NCBI GenBank assembly: GCA_014799665.1
Contig: JAAVHP010000012.1
Coordinates: 248,001 to 312,000, forward strand
Source: Clostridiales bacterium
Lineage (GTDB): Bacteria; Bacillota; Clostridia; Christensenellales; Pumilibacteraceae
Direction of reading: 5' to 3'
Length of the DNA stretch: 64,000 bases
In this document: positions 28,207 to 37,495 of the stretch, piece after piece
How the letters are laid out: every line of letters starts with the position of its first letter
Position numbering within the stretch: position 1 is the stretch's first letter
Program-made: the position numbers and the translations under genes
The notes under the pieces: model-generated
The model's database searches: none
The model's input: the letters and a program-made list of their open reading frames with translations, nothing else
Told to the model about the DNA's origin: nothing

Positions 28207-28638
28207 ATGTTCTACGGGCAGTTTCATCATCAAATGGACGATAAGGGGCGGTTAAGAATACCGCCTACTTTTCGCAAGCTGCTCGGCGACAACCCTATGA
28301 TTTTTTGTTGCTTCGGCAAGTGCTTATACGTTTACACGGGCGAGGATTACGAAAAGCTTATAGAAAGGTTTTCTACTGCCGATATGCTCGACGACGATAT
28401 GGGCGATATTATGCGCGCCATATTCTCATCCACTCAGCCGCTCGTTGAGGACAAGCAGGGCAGGGTATCGCTTAATTCCTCGTTTATGGAACAATGCGGA
28501 CTCACAAAGAACGTCGTGTCTATCGGCGTACTCAACCACGTAGAGATATGGGACGAGGACGAGTTCAAGACGCACATGGCTGGTATCGACCGCAAAAAGA
28601 TACTTGCGCCGTTCAGTTCTAGCCGCGGGAAAGAATGA
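28207..28638 (+). CDS. mraZ: Transcriptional regulator MraZ
   Basis: The 143-aa protein has the two SpoVT/AbrB-like halves of MraZ: MDDKGRLRIPPTFRKLL in the first and EDKQGRVSLNSSFMEQCGL in the second. MraZ is a ring-forming DNA-binding protein that represses the dcw promoter in studied species. Here it is the first gene of the cluster and its stop overlaps the rsmH start by four bases (ATGA), implying translational coupling. AAGGG lies nine bases before the ATG. Confidence 0.97.
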   Translation: MFYGQFHHQMDDKGRLRIPPTFRKLLGDNPMIFCCFGKCLYVYTGEDYEKLIERFSTADMLDDDMGDIMRAIFSSTQPLVEDKQGRVSLNSSFMEQCGLTKNVVSIGVLNHVEIWDEDEFKTHMAGIDRKKILAPFSSSRGKE

Positions 28639-29534
28639 TGTATCATGTTCCCATAATGGCGAGCGAAATCGTCGAAGCGCTTAACGTGGAAAAGGGAAAA
28701 CTGTTTTTGGATGCGACGCTCGGCGGCGGTGGTCATACGAGCGCGATACTGAAAGCAGGCGGGAGCGTTGTTGCGATCGACCGCGACGACGAAGCCCTTC
28801 AATATTGCCAGTCCTATATAACGGGCGATATTACGTACATTAAAGGTCAATACGAAAATGCGCCTGCGCTACTTCGTGAGCGCGGGATAGAGCATATCTC
28901 GGGCGCGGTCATCGACTGCGGGGTGAGCTCGCACCAGTTGGACGAGCCCGAACGCGGCTTCTCGTATATGCACGACGGTGCGCTCGATATGCGCATGGAT
29001 AGGGCGCAAAAGTTTTCGGCGTACGACGTAGTCAACGGATATACGGAAGAACAGCTTATCGATATCCTGCGGCGCTACGGCGAAGAAAACTTTGCTCGGC
29101 GCATAGCAAGCGCGATAGTCAAGCGCAGGGCTCAGGGCGATATAAAACGCACCGTGGAACTCGCCGAGCTGATACGGCAGTCCGTGCCGTACCGTAAGAG
29201 CGGGCACCCCGCCAAAAAGACTTTCCAGGCGATACGAATAGAAGTCAACGGCGAGCTGAAAGGACTGTACGACGCGATTTGCGGCATTTTCGATATGATA
29301 GAGAGCGGCGGACGGCTTGCCGTACTGAGCTTTCATTCGTTAGAGGATAGGATAGTCAAGGCGGTGTTCAAGGAATTCCAAACCGACTGTATCTGTCCCA
29401 AACAACTGCCGGTCTGCGTGTGCAACCACCGCGCGATAGGCAAGACGGTCGCTAAACTCAAACCGAGCGAACGCGAACAACAGGAAAATACGCGCAGCAC
29501 CTGTGCAACGCTGCGCATCACGGAAAAACTTTGA
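28635..29534 (+). CDS. rsmH: 16S rRNA (cytosine-1402-N4)-methyltransferase RsmH
   Basis: The 299-aa protein shows the RsmH/MraW signature: HVPIMASEIVEAL, SAM-binding DATLGGGGHT, DCGVSSHQLD, GFSYMHDGALDMRMD and the C-terminal LSFHSLEDRIVK. It methylates N4 of C1402 in 16S rRNA near the decoding site. It overlaps mraZ by four bases, the usual position in Firmicutes dcw clusters, and a short cell-division gene follows 14 bases downstream. Confidence 0.97.
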   Translation: MMYHVPIMASEIVEALNVEKGKLFLDATLGGGGHTSAILKAGGSVVAIDRDDEALQYCQSYITGDITYIKGQYENAPALLRERGIEHISGAVIDCGVSSHQLDEPERGFSYMHDGALDMRMDRAQKFSAYDVVNGYTEEQLIDILRRYGEENFARRIASAIVKRRAQGDIKRTVELAELIRQSVPYRKSGHPAKKTFQAIRIEVNGELKGLYDAICGIFDMIESGGRLAVLSFHSLEDRIVKAVFKEFQTDCICPKQLPVCVCNHRAIGKTVAKLKPSEREQQENTRSTCATLRITEKL

Positions 29535-29548
29535 GGAAGGTAAACATC

Positions 29549-30301
29549 ATGGTCAGCACCAAACGACGCATCGAAAAAGAAACCGATCGCCAAGGCGGGT
29601 ACGGGACGGAAATCGTTCGTTCTCCGCTCGCTTACGAATATGACAAAATCTATACCGAAATGCCTTCCGCTAACGCCCAGAACGGAAGTAGGGTTTTGAA
29701 CGATAACGAGTTCAATATCACCGCGTCGGCTACGCAATCGGTTACCGATAACACGTATACCGCCGCGCCCACCGCGCCCGCGCAAAACCTTCCGCCGCGC
29801 CCCGAACGCGAACACGTTCGCCGCGAGCGCGAGGATATTTTGCCGTCCGTAAAAACGCTTTCGCACGGCGAGACCAAGCAGGAGCAGTCTGTCGAAAGAG
29901 AGAGCAAGGCGGAAAGTTCTTCTCGTCCCGCGCAGCACGCTCGCGGCGGGATAAGCGGCAAGACCAAGATCATGCTTTGCGTGTACGTGGCGGTCGCGAT
30001 CGTGCTTGCGATAGCGGTCATCGCGACGGGCGTATCCATTTCGGCGGCGAGCAGCGAGCTCAGCGTTATAAGCGAAAGCATTTCGCAAAACCAAGCGGTC
30101 ATATCCGAACAGCAATCGACTCTCGCTTCGCTTCGCGACGACGACGCCATTCGCGGTAAGGCAGTCGAGAGCGGCATGATTCAGGCGAGCGTGCCCGCGT
30201 TCAACGTTTCTCCCACCGAAAACGTTGAGTATCCCGAAGCCGAACCGCACACCAACGGGTTTGACGAATTCTGCGACTGGTTAAGTCAGATAATAGGTTA
30301 G
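29549..30301 (+). CDS. FtsL-like division protein
   Basis: The frame opens at a TTG (29531), but GAGGAAGG at 29533-29540 selects the ATG at 29549, giving 250 aa. A long, charged, disordered cytoplasmic region (about 1-135) precedes one membrane segment (about 140-164, LCVYVAVAIVLAIAVIATGV) and a short heptad region (SISAASSELSVISESIS). Single-pass topology, coiled coil and location between rsmH and the SpoVD-type PBP mark it as the FtsL equivalent, which links FtsQ/DivIB to the septal synthase. The cytoplasmic part is unusually long for FtsL. Sequence similarity is too low to name it outright. Confidence 0.7.
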   Translation: MVSTKRRIEKETDRQGGYGTEIVRSPLAYEYDKIYTEMPSANAQNGSRVLNDNEFNITASATQSVTDNTYTAAPTAPAQNLPPRPEREHVRREREDILPSVKTLSHGETKQEQSVERESKAESSSRPAQHARGGISGKTKIMLCVYVAVAIVLAIAVIATGVSISAASSELSVISESISQNQAVISEQQSTLASLRDDDAIRGKAVESGMIQASVPAFNVSPTENVEYPEAEPHTNGFDEFCDWLSQIIG

Positions 30302-30309
30302 CAAATACG

Positions 30310-30338
30310 GCTCGTCCATAACGGACGGGCTTTTTTAA
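30310..30338 (+). terminator. Internal terminator between ftsL-like and spoVD/ftsI genes
   Basis: GCTCGTCC (30310-30317) pairs with GGACGGGC (30323-30330, one G-U) and is followed by six Ts. It would split or attenuate the dcw transcript nine bases after the ftsL-like stop. Confidence 0.75.
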
Positions 30339-30392
30339 TTCCTAATTCTTAATTCCCGATTATTTTCATATACATACCGAGAGGTAGAGTAT

Positions 30393-32279
30393 ATGAAAGC
30401 TTCGCATAGCCTTTTGCGGAAAAGAATACTCGCTGCGTTTATTGCGCTCGTCGTGGTGTTTATAGCGTTATTCGGCAGGCTGTTCTATATAATGATAATA
30501 GACGGCGATTTTTTGCGTGCCAAGGCGAGCGAGCAGTGGTACAGAGATTTGCCGCTTAAAGCGCAACGCGGCAAAATGCTCGACCGTAATGGCGAAGTGC
30601 TTGCCGACAGCCGCGACGTTTTCACGCTCTACGCCCGCCCGAACGCAGTGACCGACAAGCAGGGCGCGGCGACAGAGCTTTCGTCCGCACTCGGGCTCGA
30701 CTACGATAATATCCTGCAAAAGCTCAATACTTCCGTCGGCGAGGTCACGATCAAGCGCAAGATCGACGCGGAAACAGCGTACAAGCTCAGGGATAAAAAT
30801 ATTTCGGGGCTTTATTACACGCTCGATACCGAGCGTTCGTATCCGTACGGCAGCTCGCTCGCGCAGATCCTCGGCTTTACCAATATAGACAACGTGGGAC
30901 AGTCGGGCTTGGAAAGCTATTACGACAAGTATCTTACGGGTGTGGACGGGTTCGCGTACACCAGCACCGACATGGCGGGGCGCGAGGTCGAGGGTTCGGC
31001 GACGCGGTATCTTCCGTCAATTCCCGGGTGCGATCTCGTTCTTACAATAGACGCTAATATCCAGAGCTTTGCAGACAGCGCGGTAGCGGCGGCGCAAGCC
31101 GAGTTTAACAGCAAGTCGGCGTCCATGATCGTCATGGACGTGAACACGGGCGGCATACTCGCCATGGCTAAAAGCCCGTCGTTCGACCTGAACGATCCGC
31201 CGCGCAACGACCTTGATCTACTTAACGAGCTGTCGCGCAATACCATGATAGTCGATATGTATGAGCCGGGCTCGACCTTTAAGATCTTCACGACGGCGGC
31301 GGCGCTCGAAAACGGCGTTGTCAGCGATAACGACACGTTCTTTTGCGCGGGCTCGCGCACCGTCGACGGTCAGCGGATACGATGCTGGCGGTCGATAGGT
31401 CACGGCAGTCAGCACCTTGCCGAAGGTGTGATGAACTCGTGCAACTGCGTGTTCATGGACCTTGCGGCGCGTTTGGGCACCGAAAGGTTTTACGCCGCGC
31501 TCAAAAACTTCGGGCTCGGGCAAAAAACGGGCGTCGATTTTTCGGGCGAAAGCTCGGGAATGCTCATGAACGAAAAGAACGTCAAGCCCGTCGATCTTGC
31601 GCGTATCGGGTTCGGTCAGGCGGTAGCCGTCACGCCGTTACAGCTCATTACGGGCGTATGTTCGGTGGTGAACGGCGGCAAGCTGTACGAGCCGCACCTT
31701 GTAAAAGAGGTCGTTTCTTGCGACGGCAAGACCGTAGCTACCCGTACTCCCACCGTCGTGCGCCAAACGGTGAGCGAAGCGACTTCCGTTAAAATGCGCG
31801 AGTATCTGCGCGGCGTTGTAGATAACGGCGGCGGAAGCCGCGCGGGCGTTGCGGGGTACGCGATAGGCGGCAAGACGGGCACGGCGCAAAAGTATTCGGG
31901 CGGCGCGATTGCGCAGGGCAAGTATATATCGTCGTTTATAGGGTTTGCGCCCGCCGACGACCCGCAGTACGCCGTTTTGACGATAGTAGACGAGCCGCAG
32001 GGCTACGTTTATTACGGTTCGCTCGTCGCCGCGCCGTACGCGGGCAGAGTGTTCGGCGAGATTTTCGACTATGCCGATATTGCTCCTACCGAGTCCGTCG
32101 ATATAGAATACGTTCCCATGCCCGACGTTATAGGAATGACAGTCGCGGAAGCGGTGAGCCTGCTCGAAATGACGGGGCTCAACGTGGAAACGGTGGGAGA
32201 AGGCAAGGTCACTGCGCAAACGCCCGTACCAGATACCAAAGTCAAGAAAGGCGAGTGCGTTCTTATAAGGGATAATTAG
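30393..32279 (+). CDS. Class B penicillin-binding protein, SpoVD/FtsI type, with PASTA domain
   Basis: The 628-aa transpeptidase has an N-terminal membrane anchor (about 12-35), a dimerisation domain (AQRGKMLDRNGEVLA) and a transpeptidase domain with active-site Ser294 in STFK, Ser349-Cys-Asn351 as the SxN motif and Lys494-Thr-Gly as the KTG motif. A PASTA domain occupies the last 60 residues (VPMPDVIGMTVAEAVSLLE). It cross-links septal peptidoglycan outside the membrane, in partnership with FtsW. PASTA-bearing class B PBPs in clostridial dcw clusters may be FtsI or the spore-cortex enzyme SpoVD. As the only class B PBP gene here it is probably the division enzyme. AGAGGTAGAG precedes the ATG. 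Confidence 0.95.
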   Translation: MKASHSLLRKRILAAFIALVVVFIALFGRLFYIMIIDGDFLRAKASEQWYRDLPLKAQRGKMLDRNGEVLADSRDVFTLYARPNAVTDKQGAATELSSALGLDYDNILQKLNTSVGEVTIKRKIDAETAYKLRDKNISGLYYTLDTERSYPYGSSLAQILGFTNIDNVGQSGLESYYDKYLTGVDGFAYTSTDMAGREVEGSATRYLPSIPGCDLVLTIDANIQSFADSAVAAAQAEFNSKSASMIVMDVNTGGILAMAKSPSFDLNDPPRNDLDLLNELSRNTMIVDMYEPGSTFKIFTTAAALENGVVSDNDTFFCAGSRTVDGQRIRCWRSIGHGSQHLAEGVMNSCNCVFMDLAARLGTERFYAALKNFGLGQKTGVDFSGESSGMLMNEKNVKPVDLARIGFGQAVAVTPLQLITGVCSVVNGGKLYEPHLVKEVVSCDGKTVATRTPTVVRQTVSEATSVKMREYLRGVVDNGGGSRAGVAGYAIGGKTGTAQKYSGGAIAQGKYISSFIGFAPADDPQYAVLTIVDEPQGYVYYGSLVAAPYAGRVFGEIFDYADIAPTESVDIEYVPMPDVIGMTVAEAVSLLEMTGLNVETVGEGKVTAQTPVPDTKVKKGECVLIRDN

Positions 32280-32434
32280 GAATTAAAGAGGATAAGATTA
32301 ATAAAATTACCACGCAGGGGTCAATCATTCCTAATTGATTTTACTGTCGAATAATGATAACCTTTGCGTAAGCAAGGTCGAGTAGCTAACAAAAGCGTTA
32401 CAATATCGATACTAACCAAGCGGAGAATAAAGTT

Positions 32435-33862
32435 ATGCGTCTTAACGAACTCGGATTAGCGGACATCGACCTCGACATAGCGGGGCTTGCGATCGACAGC
32501 TCGCGCGTGCAAAAGGACTATTTGTTTTTTTGTCTTGTCGGCAAGACCAACGACGGGCATACGTTTGCCGAAGAAGCGGTGCGGCGCGGCGCGGCGGCGA
32601 TAGTAGTCGAACGCCGTCTCGCACTCGACGTAATGCAAATCGAAGTAGACGACACCCGTAAGGCGCTTGCGTTATGCGCTTCGGCGTTCTTCGGGCATCC
32701 CGCGAAACGGCTCAAAATGATAGGTGTTACGGGCACAAACGGCAAAACCACGACCACCTATATTATAAAGAGCATTATCGAGGCGGCGGGGCATAGCTGC
32801 GGGCTTATCGGCACCAACGCCGTCGAGTACTGCGGAAATAAGTTCGACGCCGTGCTTACCACTCCCGACCCGATCGACCTGTTTTCGACGCTCCGCGACA
32901 TGGCGGACGTGGGGGTGGAGTACGTTGTCATGGAAGTATCGGCGCACGCGCTCGCGCTCAGTAAGGTCAACGGCATAACGTACGAGGTGGCGGCGTTTAC
33001 CAATTTTTCGCGCGACCATCTAGACTATTTCGGCAATCTCGACGCATACGCCGCCGCCAAGAAAAGCTTTTTCACGCCCGAGTACGCGCGCGCGGCTGTA
33101 ATAAATGCCGACGACAGTCTCGGCGCAGAGCTTATCCATTCGACCAAGCTCCCGACCGTGACTTACGGTGTGGACAATCCAAGCGACGTTTTCGGCATCG
33201 ATCTTAAAATGAGCGCGTACGGGCTTAGCTACGTTATCAACGTTGCGGACAGCGTGGGAACGGTTAAGTTCAATCTTACGGGTCGGTTCAATATGTACAA
33301 TACGCTGTGCGCGGCGGCGGTCGCGAGCTCGCTCGGTTTTTCGTTAAACGACGTTATTGCCGGCATTCGCGACGTAAAGAAGATAGACGGCAGGTTCAAT
33401 ATTATCAACACCGCCAAGTGCAGCGTTATTATCGATTTTGCGCATACCGACGACGGGATCGCCAATATCCTGCGCGCCATACGCGAGTTTGCGCCCGGAA
33501 AAATCATAACGGTGTTCGGCTGCGGCGGTAACCGCGACACCACTAAACGCGCGATCATGGGTAAAATCGTTTCGCAAATGAGCGATTATTGCTTCGTAAC
33601 GAGCGATAACCCTAGGTTCGAGCCGCCGCTCGACATAATCAATCAGATAGTTTCGGGCATTCGCGAGATAGGCGGGGAAAACTACACGCCCATTGTCGAC
33701 AGGAAGGAAGCTATCCGTGCCGCGCTCGACATGGCGAACAAGGACGACATAGTGCTTATCGCGGGCAAGGGCGCGGAACGGTACAACGACGTTATGGGAA
33801 GGCGGCAGCCGTACAACGACGAGCAGTACGTGTTGGAGCTTGCCAAGGAGTTTGGATTTTGA
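32435..33862 (+). CDS. murE: UDP-MurNAc-tripeptide synthetase MurE (meso-DAP type)
   Basis: The 475-aa Mur ligase has the ATP loop GVTGTNGKTTTTY (about 97-109), MEVSAHAL, FTNFSRDHLDYFG and the substrate motif DNPRFEPP. The Arg in DNPR is typical of enzymes that add meso-diaminopimelate rather than lysine. The product is UDP-MurNAc-L-Ala-D-Glu-m-DAP in the cytoplasm. The stop overlaps mraY by four bases, so murF, which normally lies between, is missing from this position. A 155-base gap without a gene separates it from the PBP gene. Confidence 0.96.
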   Translation: MRLNELGLADIDLDIAGLAIDSSRVQKDYLFFCLVGKTNDGHTFAEEAVRRGAAAIVVERRLALDVMQIEVDDTRKALALCASAFFGHPAKRLKMIGVTGTNGKTTTTYIIKSIIEAAGHSCGLIGTNAVEYCGNKFDAVLTTPDPIDLFSTLRDMADVGVEYVVMEVSAHALALSKVNGITYEVAAFTNFSRDHLDYFGNLDAYAAAKKSFFTPEYARAAVINADDSLGAELIHSTKLPTVTYGVDNPSDVFGIDLKMSAYGLSYVINVADSVGTVKFNLTGRFNMYNTLCAAAVASSLGFSLNDVIAGIRDVKKIDGRFNIINTAKCSVIIDFAHTDDGIANILRAIREFAPGKIITVFGCGGNRDTTKRAIMGKIVSQMSDYCFVTSDNPRFEPPLDIINQIVSGIREIGGENYTPIVDRKEAIRAALDMANKDDIVLIAGKGAERYNDVMGRRQPYNDEQYVLELAKEFGF

Positions 33863-34848
33863 TAAACGTACTTTGCGGCTTTTTGTCGGCGTTCGCAATA
33901 GGAATGCTGTTGCTGCCGCTCAACGTCAGGCTCGTAAAAAAGCTTAAAGCGGGACAACCCATACTCTCGTACGTGGACAACCATAAGGTGAAGCAGGGTA
34001 CGCCCACCATGGGCGGCGCGTCGATAGTGCTCGCGATCCTGCCCGCACTGTTTTTCGTAAGCTACGCCGATAAAACGGTTTTCGTCATACTTATAGTCAC
34101 CGTCGGGTACGCGCTTATCGGGTTCATCGACGATTTTATCAAGGTTCGGTACAAGAATAACAAGGGGTTGTCGGCGGCGCAAAAGATAGTCTTTCAGGTA
34201 TTGCTCGCAACGATAGTGTCGGTGTACGCCTATTACAGCGACGGCGTGGGGTCGAGCGTGCTGGCGCCGTTCGCGCCGGTGACCGTAGAGCTCGGCAGGT
34301 TCGCGCCCGCATACTATATCTTTATATTTTTGGCGTTCACGAACGCGGTAAACCTCACCGACGGGCTGGACGGCTTGGCGGCTTCTGTCACCGCAACGAA
34401 CACGCTGTTTTGCAGCGTGATGCTTGGCATTGCGGCGTTTGCGGGCGTGCTTACTTCTAAAGGATCGCTTGATATGATAGTGCTGTGCGCGGCGGCGACG
34501 GGCAGTCTTTGCGCGTTCCTGTGCTACAACACGCACCCCGCAAAGATATTCATGGGCGATACGGGCTCGCTCGCGCTCGGCGGGTTCTTGGCGTGCGTGG
34601 CGGTGCTCGGCAGAATGTCGCTCAGTATGCTCCTCGTCGGCATAATGTATATAGTAACTACGCTGTCGGTCATTATTCAAGTGGTCGTTTTTAAGCTTAC
34701 GCACGGCAAACGCGTATTCTTAATGGCGCCGCTTCACCACCATTTCGAGCGGAAAGGCGTGTTCGAGGGCAAGATCGCGGTTATATATACGCTCGTGACC
34801 TTCGTGTGCGGGATAGTCACCGTCGCGCTAATGCTGGCGTTGTATTGA
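33859..34848 (+). CDS. mraY: Phospho-MurNAc-pentapeptide transferase MraY
   Basis: This polytopic 329-aa enzyme attaches phospho-MurNAc-pentapeptide to undecaprenyl phosphate at the inner membrane face, forming lipid I. Visible motifs are KQGTPTMGG, TNAVNLTDGLDGLA with catalytic aspartates, FMGDTGSLALGG and APLHHHFE. The TTG start overlaps the murE stop; AAGGAG at 33845-33850 supports it. Translational coupling with murE is likely. Confidence 0.96.
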   Translation: MINVLCGFLSAFAIGMLLLPLNVRLVKKLKAGQPILSYVDNHKVKQGTPTMGGASIVLAILPALFFVSYADKTVFVILIVTVGYALIGFIDDFIKVRYKNNKGLSAAQKIVFQVLLATIVSVYAYYSDGVGSSVLAPFAPVTVELGRFAPAYYIFIFLAFTNAVNLTDGLDGLAASVTATNTLFCSVMLGIAAFAGVLTSKGSLDMIVLCAAATGSLCAFLCYNTHPAKIFMGDTGSLALGGFLACVAVLGRMSLSMLLVGIMYIVTTLSVIIQVVVFKLTHGKRVFLMAPLHHHFERKGVFEGKIAVIYTLVTFVCGIVTVALMLALY

Positions 34849-34916
34849 TCAAAATAAATCGCAGCGAAGCGGTAATTAATAATTCTTTATTTTTGATTAT
34901 TCTCATATATTAAACT

Positions 34917-36200
34917 ATGAGAATTTTCGACGGCAAAAAGTTTTTGATCTACGGCAACGGTATATCGGGCAAGGCGGCAAAAAAGGCGATCAAACGCCTT
35001 GGCGGTAAAGCCGATATATTATCGGACGTTCACGGCGCGTTCACTCCGCCCAAGTCGGCTTACGACACGGCTGTGATCAGCCCGGGAATACGCCCGTCGC
35101 ACGATGTTTACGGGTATTGCAAGGAACGGGAAATACACATAACCACCGAAGCGAAGATCGGTTTGGACATAGCTAGGTCGCGGAACGTAAAGACGGTAGG
35201 CGTTACGGGCACCAACGGCAAGACCACCGTCACGAAACTCATCGCGCAGATGACGGGTGGCGTGGCGTGCGGAAACATAGGCTATCCCGTGTCGACGGCG
35301 GCGCAGAAATACGACTGTCCGCTTATCGTCGAGCTGTCCAGCTTTCAGCTGCATAACGGCGGGATCGCGCCGCATATCGCCGTCATTATAAATATGGCGT
35401 CCGATCATGTCGATTGGCACGGCAGCAGGGAAAATTACTTCGCCGACAAGTGCAAGATCGCAAACGATCTTACCGAAACTGACTTCTTGATACTCGGTGA
35501 GGATATACCGCTCGGCGCGCTCGAAAGCTTAAACACCAAGGCGCAAATTCTTTCGTGCTCGGTATCGCGCCCCGTCGACGGTGCGTACGTAATGGGCGGC
35601 GATTTCTATTTTTGCGGCGAACGCGTTTGCTCGGTCGATTATCTTCGCTTGCCCGGTACGCACAACGTAAAAAACGCGCTGTGCGCGATCGCTGCGGCTA
35701 AGCTACTTAACGCTACCGACAATGCTATTCTTCGCGCGCTGTCCACCGCCACGCTGTCGCCACACCGTATCGAGCGGGTAGGGCGCAAGCTCGGCAAGAA
35801 CTGGATAGACGATAGCAAGGGCACCAACGTGTCGGCGTGTTTGGCGGCGGTCGGGCGTATGCTCGGCACGGTCTGTCTTATCCTCGGCGGCAGAGGAAAA
35901 GCGACCGACTTCGACGAGCTTTTCGAAAACCTCGACAGCCGCGTTATCGAGATAGTCGCAATGGGCGAAACGGCGCAGAGCGTGCGCGACAGCGCGGTCA
36001 AAAGCGGCAAACCGCTCAAAATATCGGTAGTGAGCGGGCTCAAAGACGCCGTAGAGATAGCGGCGTTATCGTCGGCGCAAAACGTTTTATTATCGCCGGC
36101 GTGCGCGTCGTTCGACGAGTTCGGCAGCTACGCCGAGCGCGGCGAAGCGTTCAAAGCGGCGGTTAAGGCGCTCGGCAAAAACAAAAAGGATGAAAAATGA
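34917..36200 (+). CDS. murD: UDP-MurNAc-L-alanine:D-glutamate ligase MurD
   Basis: The 427-aa Mur ligase contains GNGISGKAAKKAIKRLG at the N-terminus, the ATP loop GVTGTNGKTTVTK (about 95-107), ELSSFQL, NMASDHVDWHG and DDSKGTN. It adds D-glutamate to UDP-MurNAc-L-Ala. No ribosome site is visible; a TATATT at 34906-34911 is six bases before the ATG, so it may also have a leaderless transcript, although the -35 region is poor. The stop overlaps ftsW by four bases. Confidence 0.95.
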   Translation: MRIFDGKKFLIYGNGISGKAAKKAIKRLGGKADILSDVHGAFTPPKSAYDTAVISPGIRPSHDVYGYCKEREIHITTEAKIGLDIARSRNVKTVGVTGTNGKTTVTKLIAQMTGGVACGNIGYPVSTAAQKYDCPLIVELSSFQLHNGGIAPHIAVIINMASDHVDWHGSRENYFADKCKIANDLTETDFLILGEDIPLGALESLNTKAQILSCSVSRPVDGAYVMGGDFYFCGERVCSVDYLRLPGTHNVKNALCAIAAAKLLNATDNAILRALSTATLSPHRIERVGRKLGKNWIDDSKGTNVSACLAAVGRMLGTVCLILGGRGKATDFDELFENLDSRVIEIVAMGETAQSVRDSAVKSGKPLKISVVSGLKDAVEIAALSSAQNVLLSPACASFDEFGSYAERGEAFKAAVKALGKNKKDEK

Positions 36201-37399
36201 GAAAGCTTAGAGGGAATTTCGCTAAAACACCGTCGGTCATGAGCAAAACCTCGGGCAAGTCCGACGTTATGCTCGTGATAGTCACCGCGCTCCTCGTCGG
36301 GTTCGGCGTGCTCATGGTGTACTCCGCAGGCTCGTATACCGCGACGCGCATATACGGCACGCAATACTATTACGTGTACAAGCAGTTGACGGGTGCGGCG
36401 CTCGGGTTTGCGGCAATGTTCCTATTCTCGCGTATCGACTACCACGTTTTGCTCAAGCTCAGGTTCGTCATACTCGCGGTGTCGATCATACTACTTGCGA
36501 TCGTATTTATCCCCGGTGTTGGCATAACAAACTACGGCGCGCGGCGGTGGATAAACCTGCCGTTCTTTACCATACAGGCGAGCGAAATAAGCAAGTTCGG
36601 GTTTATCGTGTTCGCGGCGGCGTATATCGGCTCGCGCGCGGACAAGATAACGACCTTCCGCGGTATACTGCCCGTGGTGGCGGTGGGCGGAGTGATATGC
36701 TTGCTTATCATACTCGAACCGAATATGTCGGTAACTATCTGTATGGCGCTTTTGATGATAGTGATGCTGTTCCTCGGCGGCGCCAAAATCAAGCATTTAT
36801 TAATGATAATAGTGCCGCTTATCGCGGCGGCGGTCGTTTTGATACTTATAGAACCCTATCGGTTTGCGCGGCTAATGGCGTTCATCGATCCGTGGCAGAG
36901 CCCGTTGGAGGAAGGGTATCAGCTCATTCAGTCGTACTACGGACTGGGTGCGGGCAGCTTTTTCGGCGTGGGACTGTTCAATTCCAGACAGAAATATCTG
37001 TTTTTGCCGTTCGCCGAAAGCGATTTTATATTCAGCGTGATAGGCGAGGAGCTCGGTCTGTTCGGCTGCGCGATCGTTTTTGCCGCGTATATCTTTATAA
37101 TACGCCGCGCGCTCAAAATCGCAATGGGCGCGCCCGATAGGTTCGGGTTTTTGCTGTGTAGCGGTATAGCCGCGATCATAGCCATACAGGTCATGGTGAA
37201 CATAGCGGTAGTAACGGGAAGTATCCCGCCGACAGGTCTGCCGCTTCCGTTCGTGAGCAGCGGAAGTTCGGGACTTATCGTGTTTTTGAGCGGTATAGGC
37301 GTGCTCAATAACGTCAAGCGCATGAGCCATAAGAGCAGCGAATTAATGTTCGTCAAACCTATAAAAACTGAAAAAAACGAAAACGCCAAAAAACTTTAA
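36197..37399 (+). CDS. ftsW: Septal peptidoglycan glycosyltransferase FtsW (SEDS family)
   Basis: The 400-aa protein has about ten membrane segments and SEDS signatures: GVLMVYSAGS near the first helix, GARRWI, EISKFGF, LILEPNMSVT, FAESDFIFSVIGEELG and the final GLPLPFVSSGSSGL. FtsW polymerises lipid II at the septum together with the class B PBP; SpoVE is the sporulation paralogue and cannot be excluded. It is coupled to murD by an ATGA overlap. murG, expected next, is absent; two unknown membrane proteins follow instead. Confidence 0.94.
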   Translation: MRKLRGNFAKTPSVMSKTSGKSDVMLVIVTALLVGFGVLMVYSAGSYTATRIYGTQYYYVYKQLTGAALGFAAMFLFSRIDYHVLLKLRFVILAVSIILLAIVFIPGVGITNYGARRWINLPFFTIQASEISKFGFIVFAAAYIGSRADKITTFRGILPVVAVGGVICLLIILEPNMSVTICMALLMIVMLFLGGAKIKHLLMIIVPLIAAAVVLILIEPYRFARLMAFIDPWQSPLEEGYQLIQSYYGLGAGSFFGVGLFNSRQKYLFLPFAESDFIFSVIGEELGLFGCAIVFAAYIFIIRRALKIAMGAPDRFGFLLCSGIAAIIAIQVMVNIAVVTGSIPPTGLPLPFVSSGSSGLIVFLSGIGVLNNVKRMSHKSSELMFVKPIKTEKNENAKKL

Positions 37400-37414
37400 A
37401 AGCAAATCCAGCGT

Positions 37415-37452
37415 AAGGTTTTCTTGCCTACTTCTTTCCAAAAAGAAGTAGG
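37415..37452 (+). repeat. Dispersed AAGTTTTCTTG-palindrome repeat, copy 1
   Basis: A conserved arm (AAGGTTTTCTTG) is joined to the palindrome CCTACTTCTTT/AAAGAAGTAGG (37427-37437 and 37442-37452). Four relatives lie at 57637, 59406, 63010 and 63207. The hairpin might terminate ftsW transcription, but the shared arm shows that it is a repeat family. Confidence 0.7.
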
Positions 37453-37460
37453 GGAATAGG

Positions 37461-37489
37461 TTGACACCTCGCAAGCGAAGTGATAAAAT
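37461..37489 (+). promoter_or_regulatory. Promoter giving a probably leaderless mRNA for the membrane-protein pair
   Basis: TTGACA (37461-37466) and TAAAAT (37484-37489) have 17-base spacing. The GTG start at 37496 is exactly seven bases after the -10 box, as for the metallophosphoesterase, and no Shine-Dalgarno sequence precedes it. Confidence 0.75.
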
Positions 37490-37495
37490 AACAGT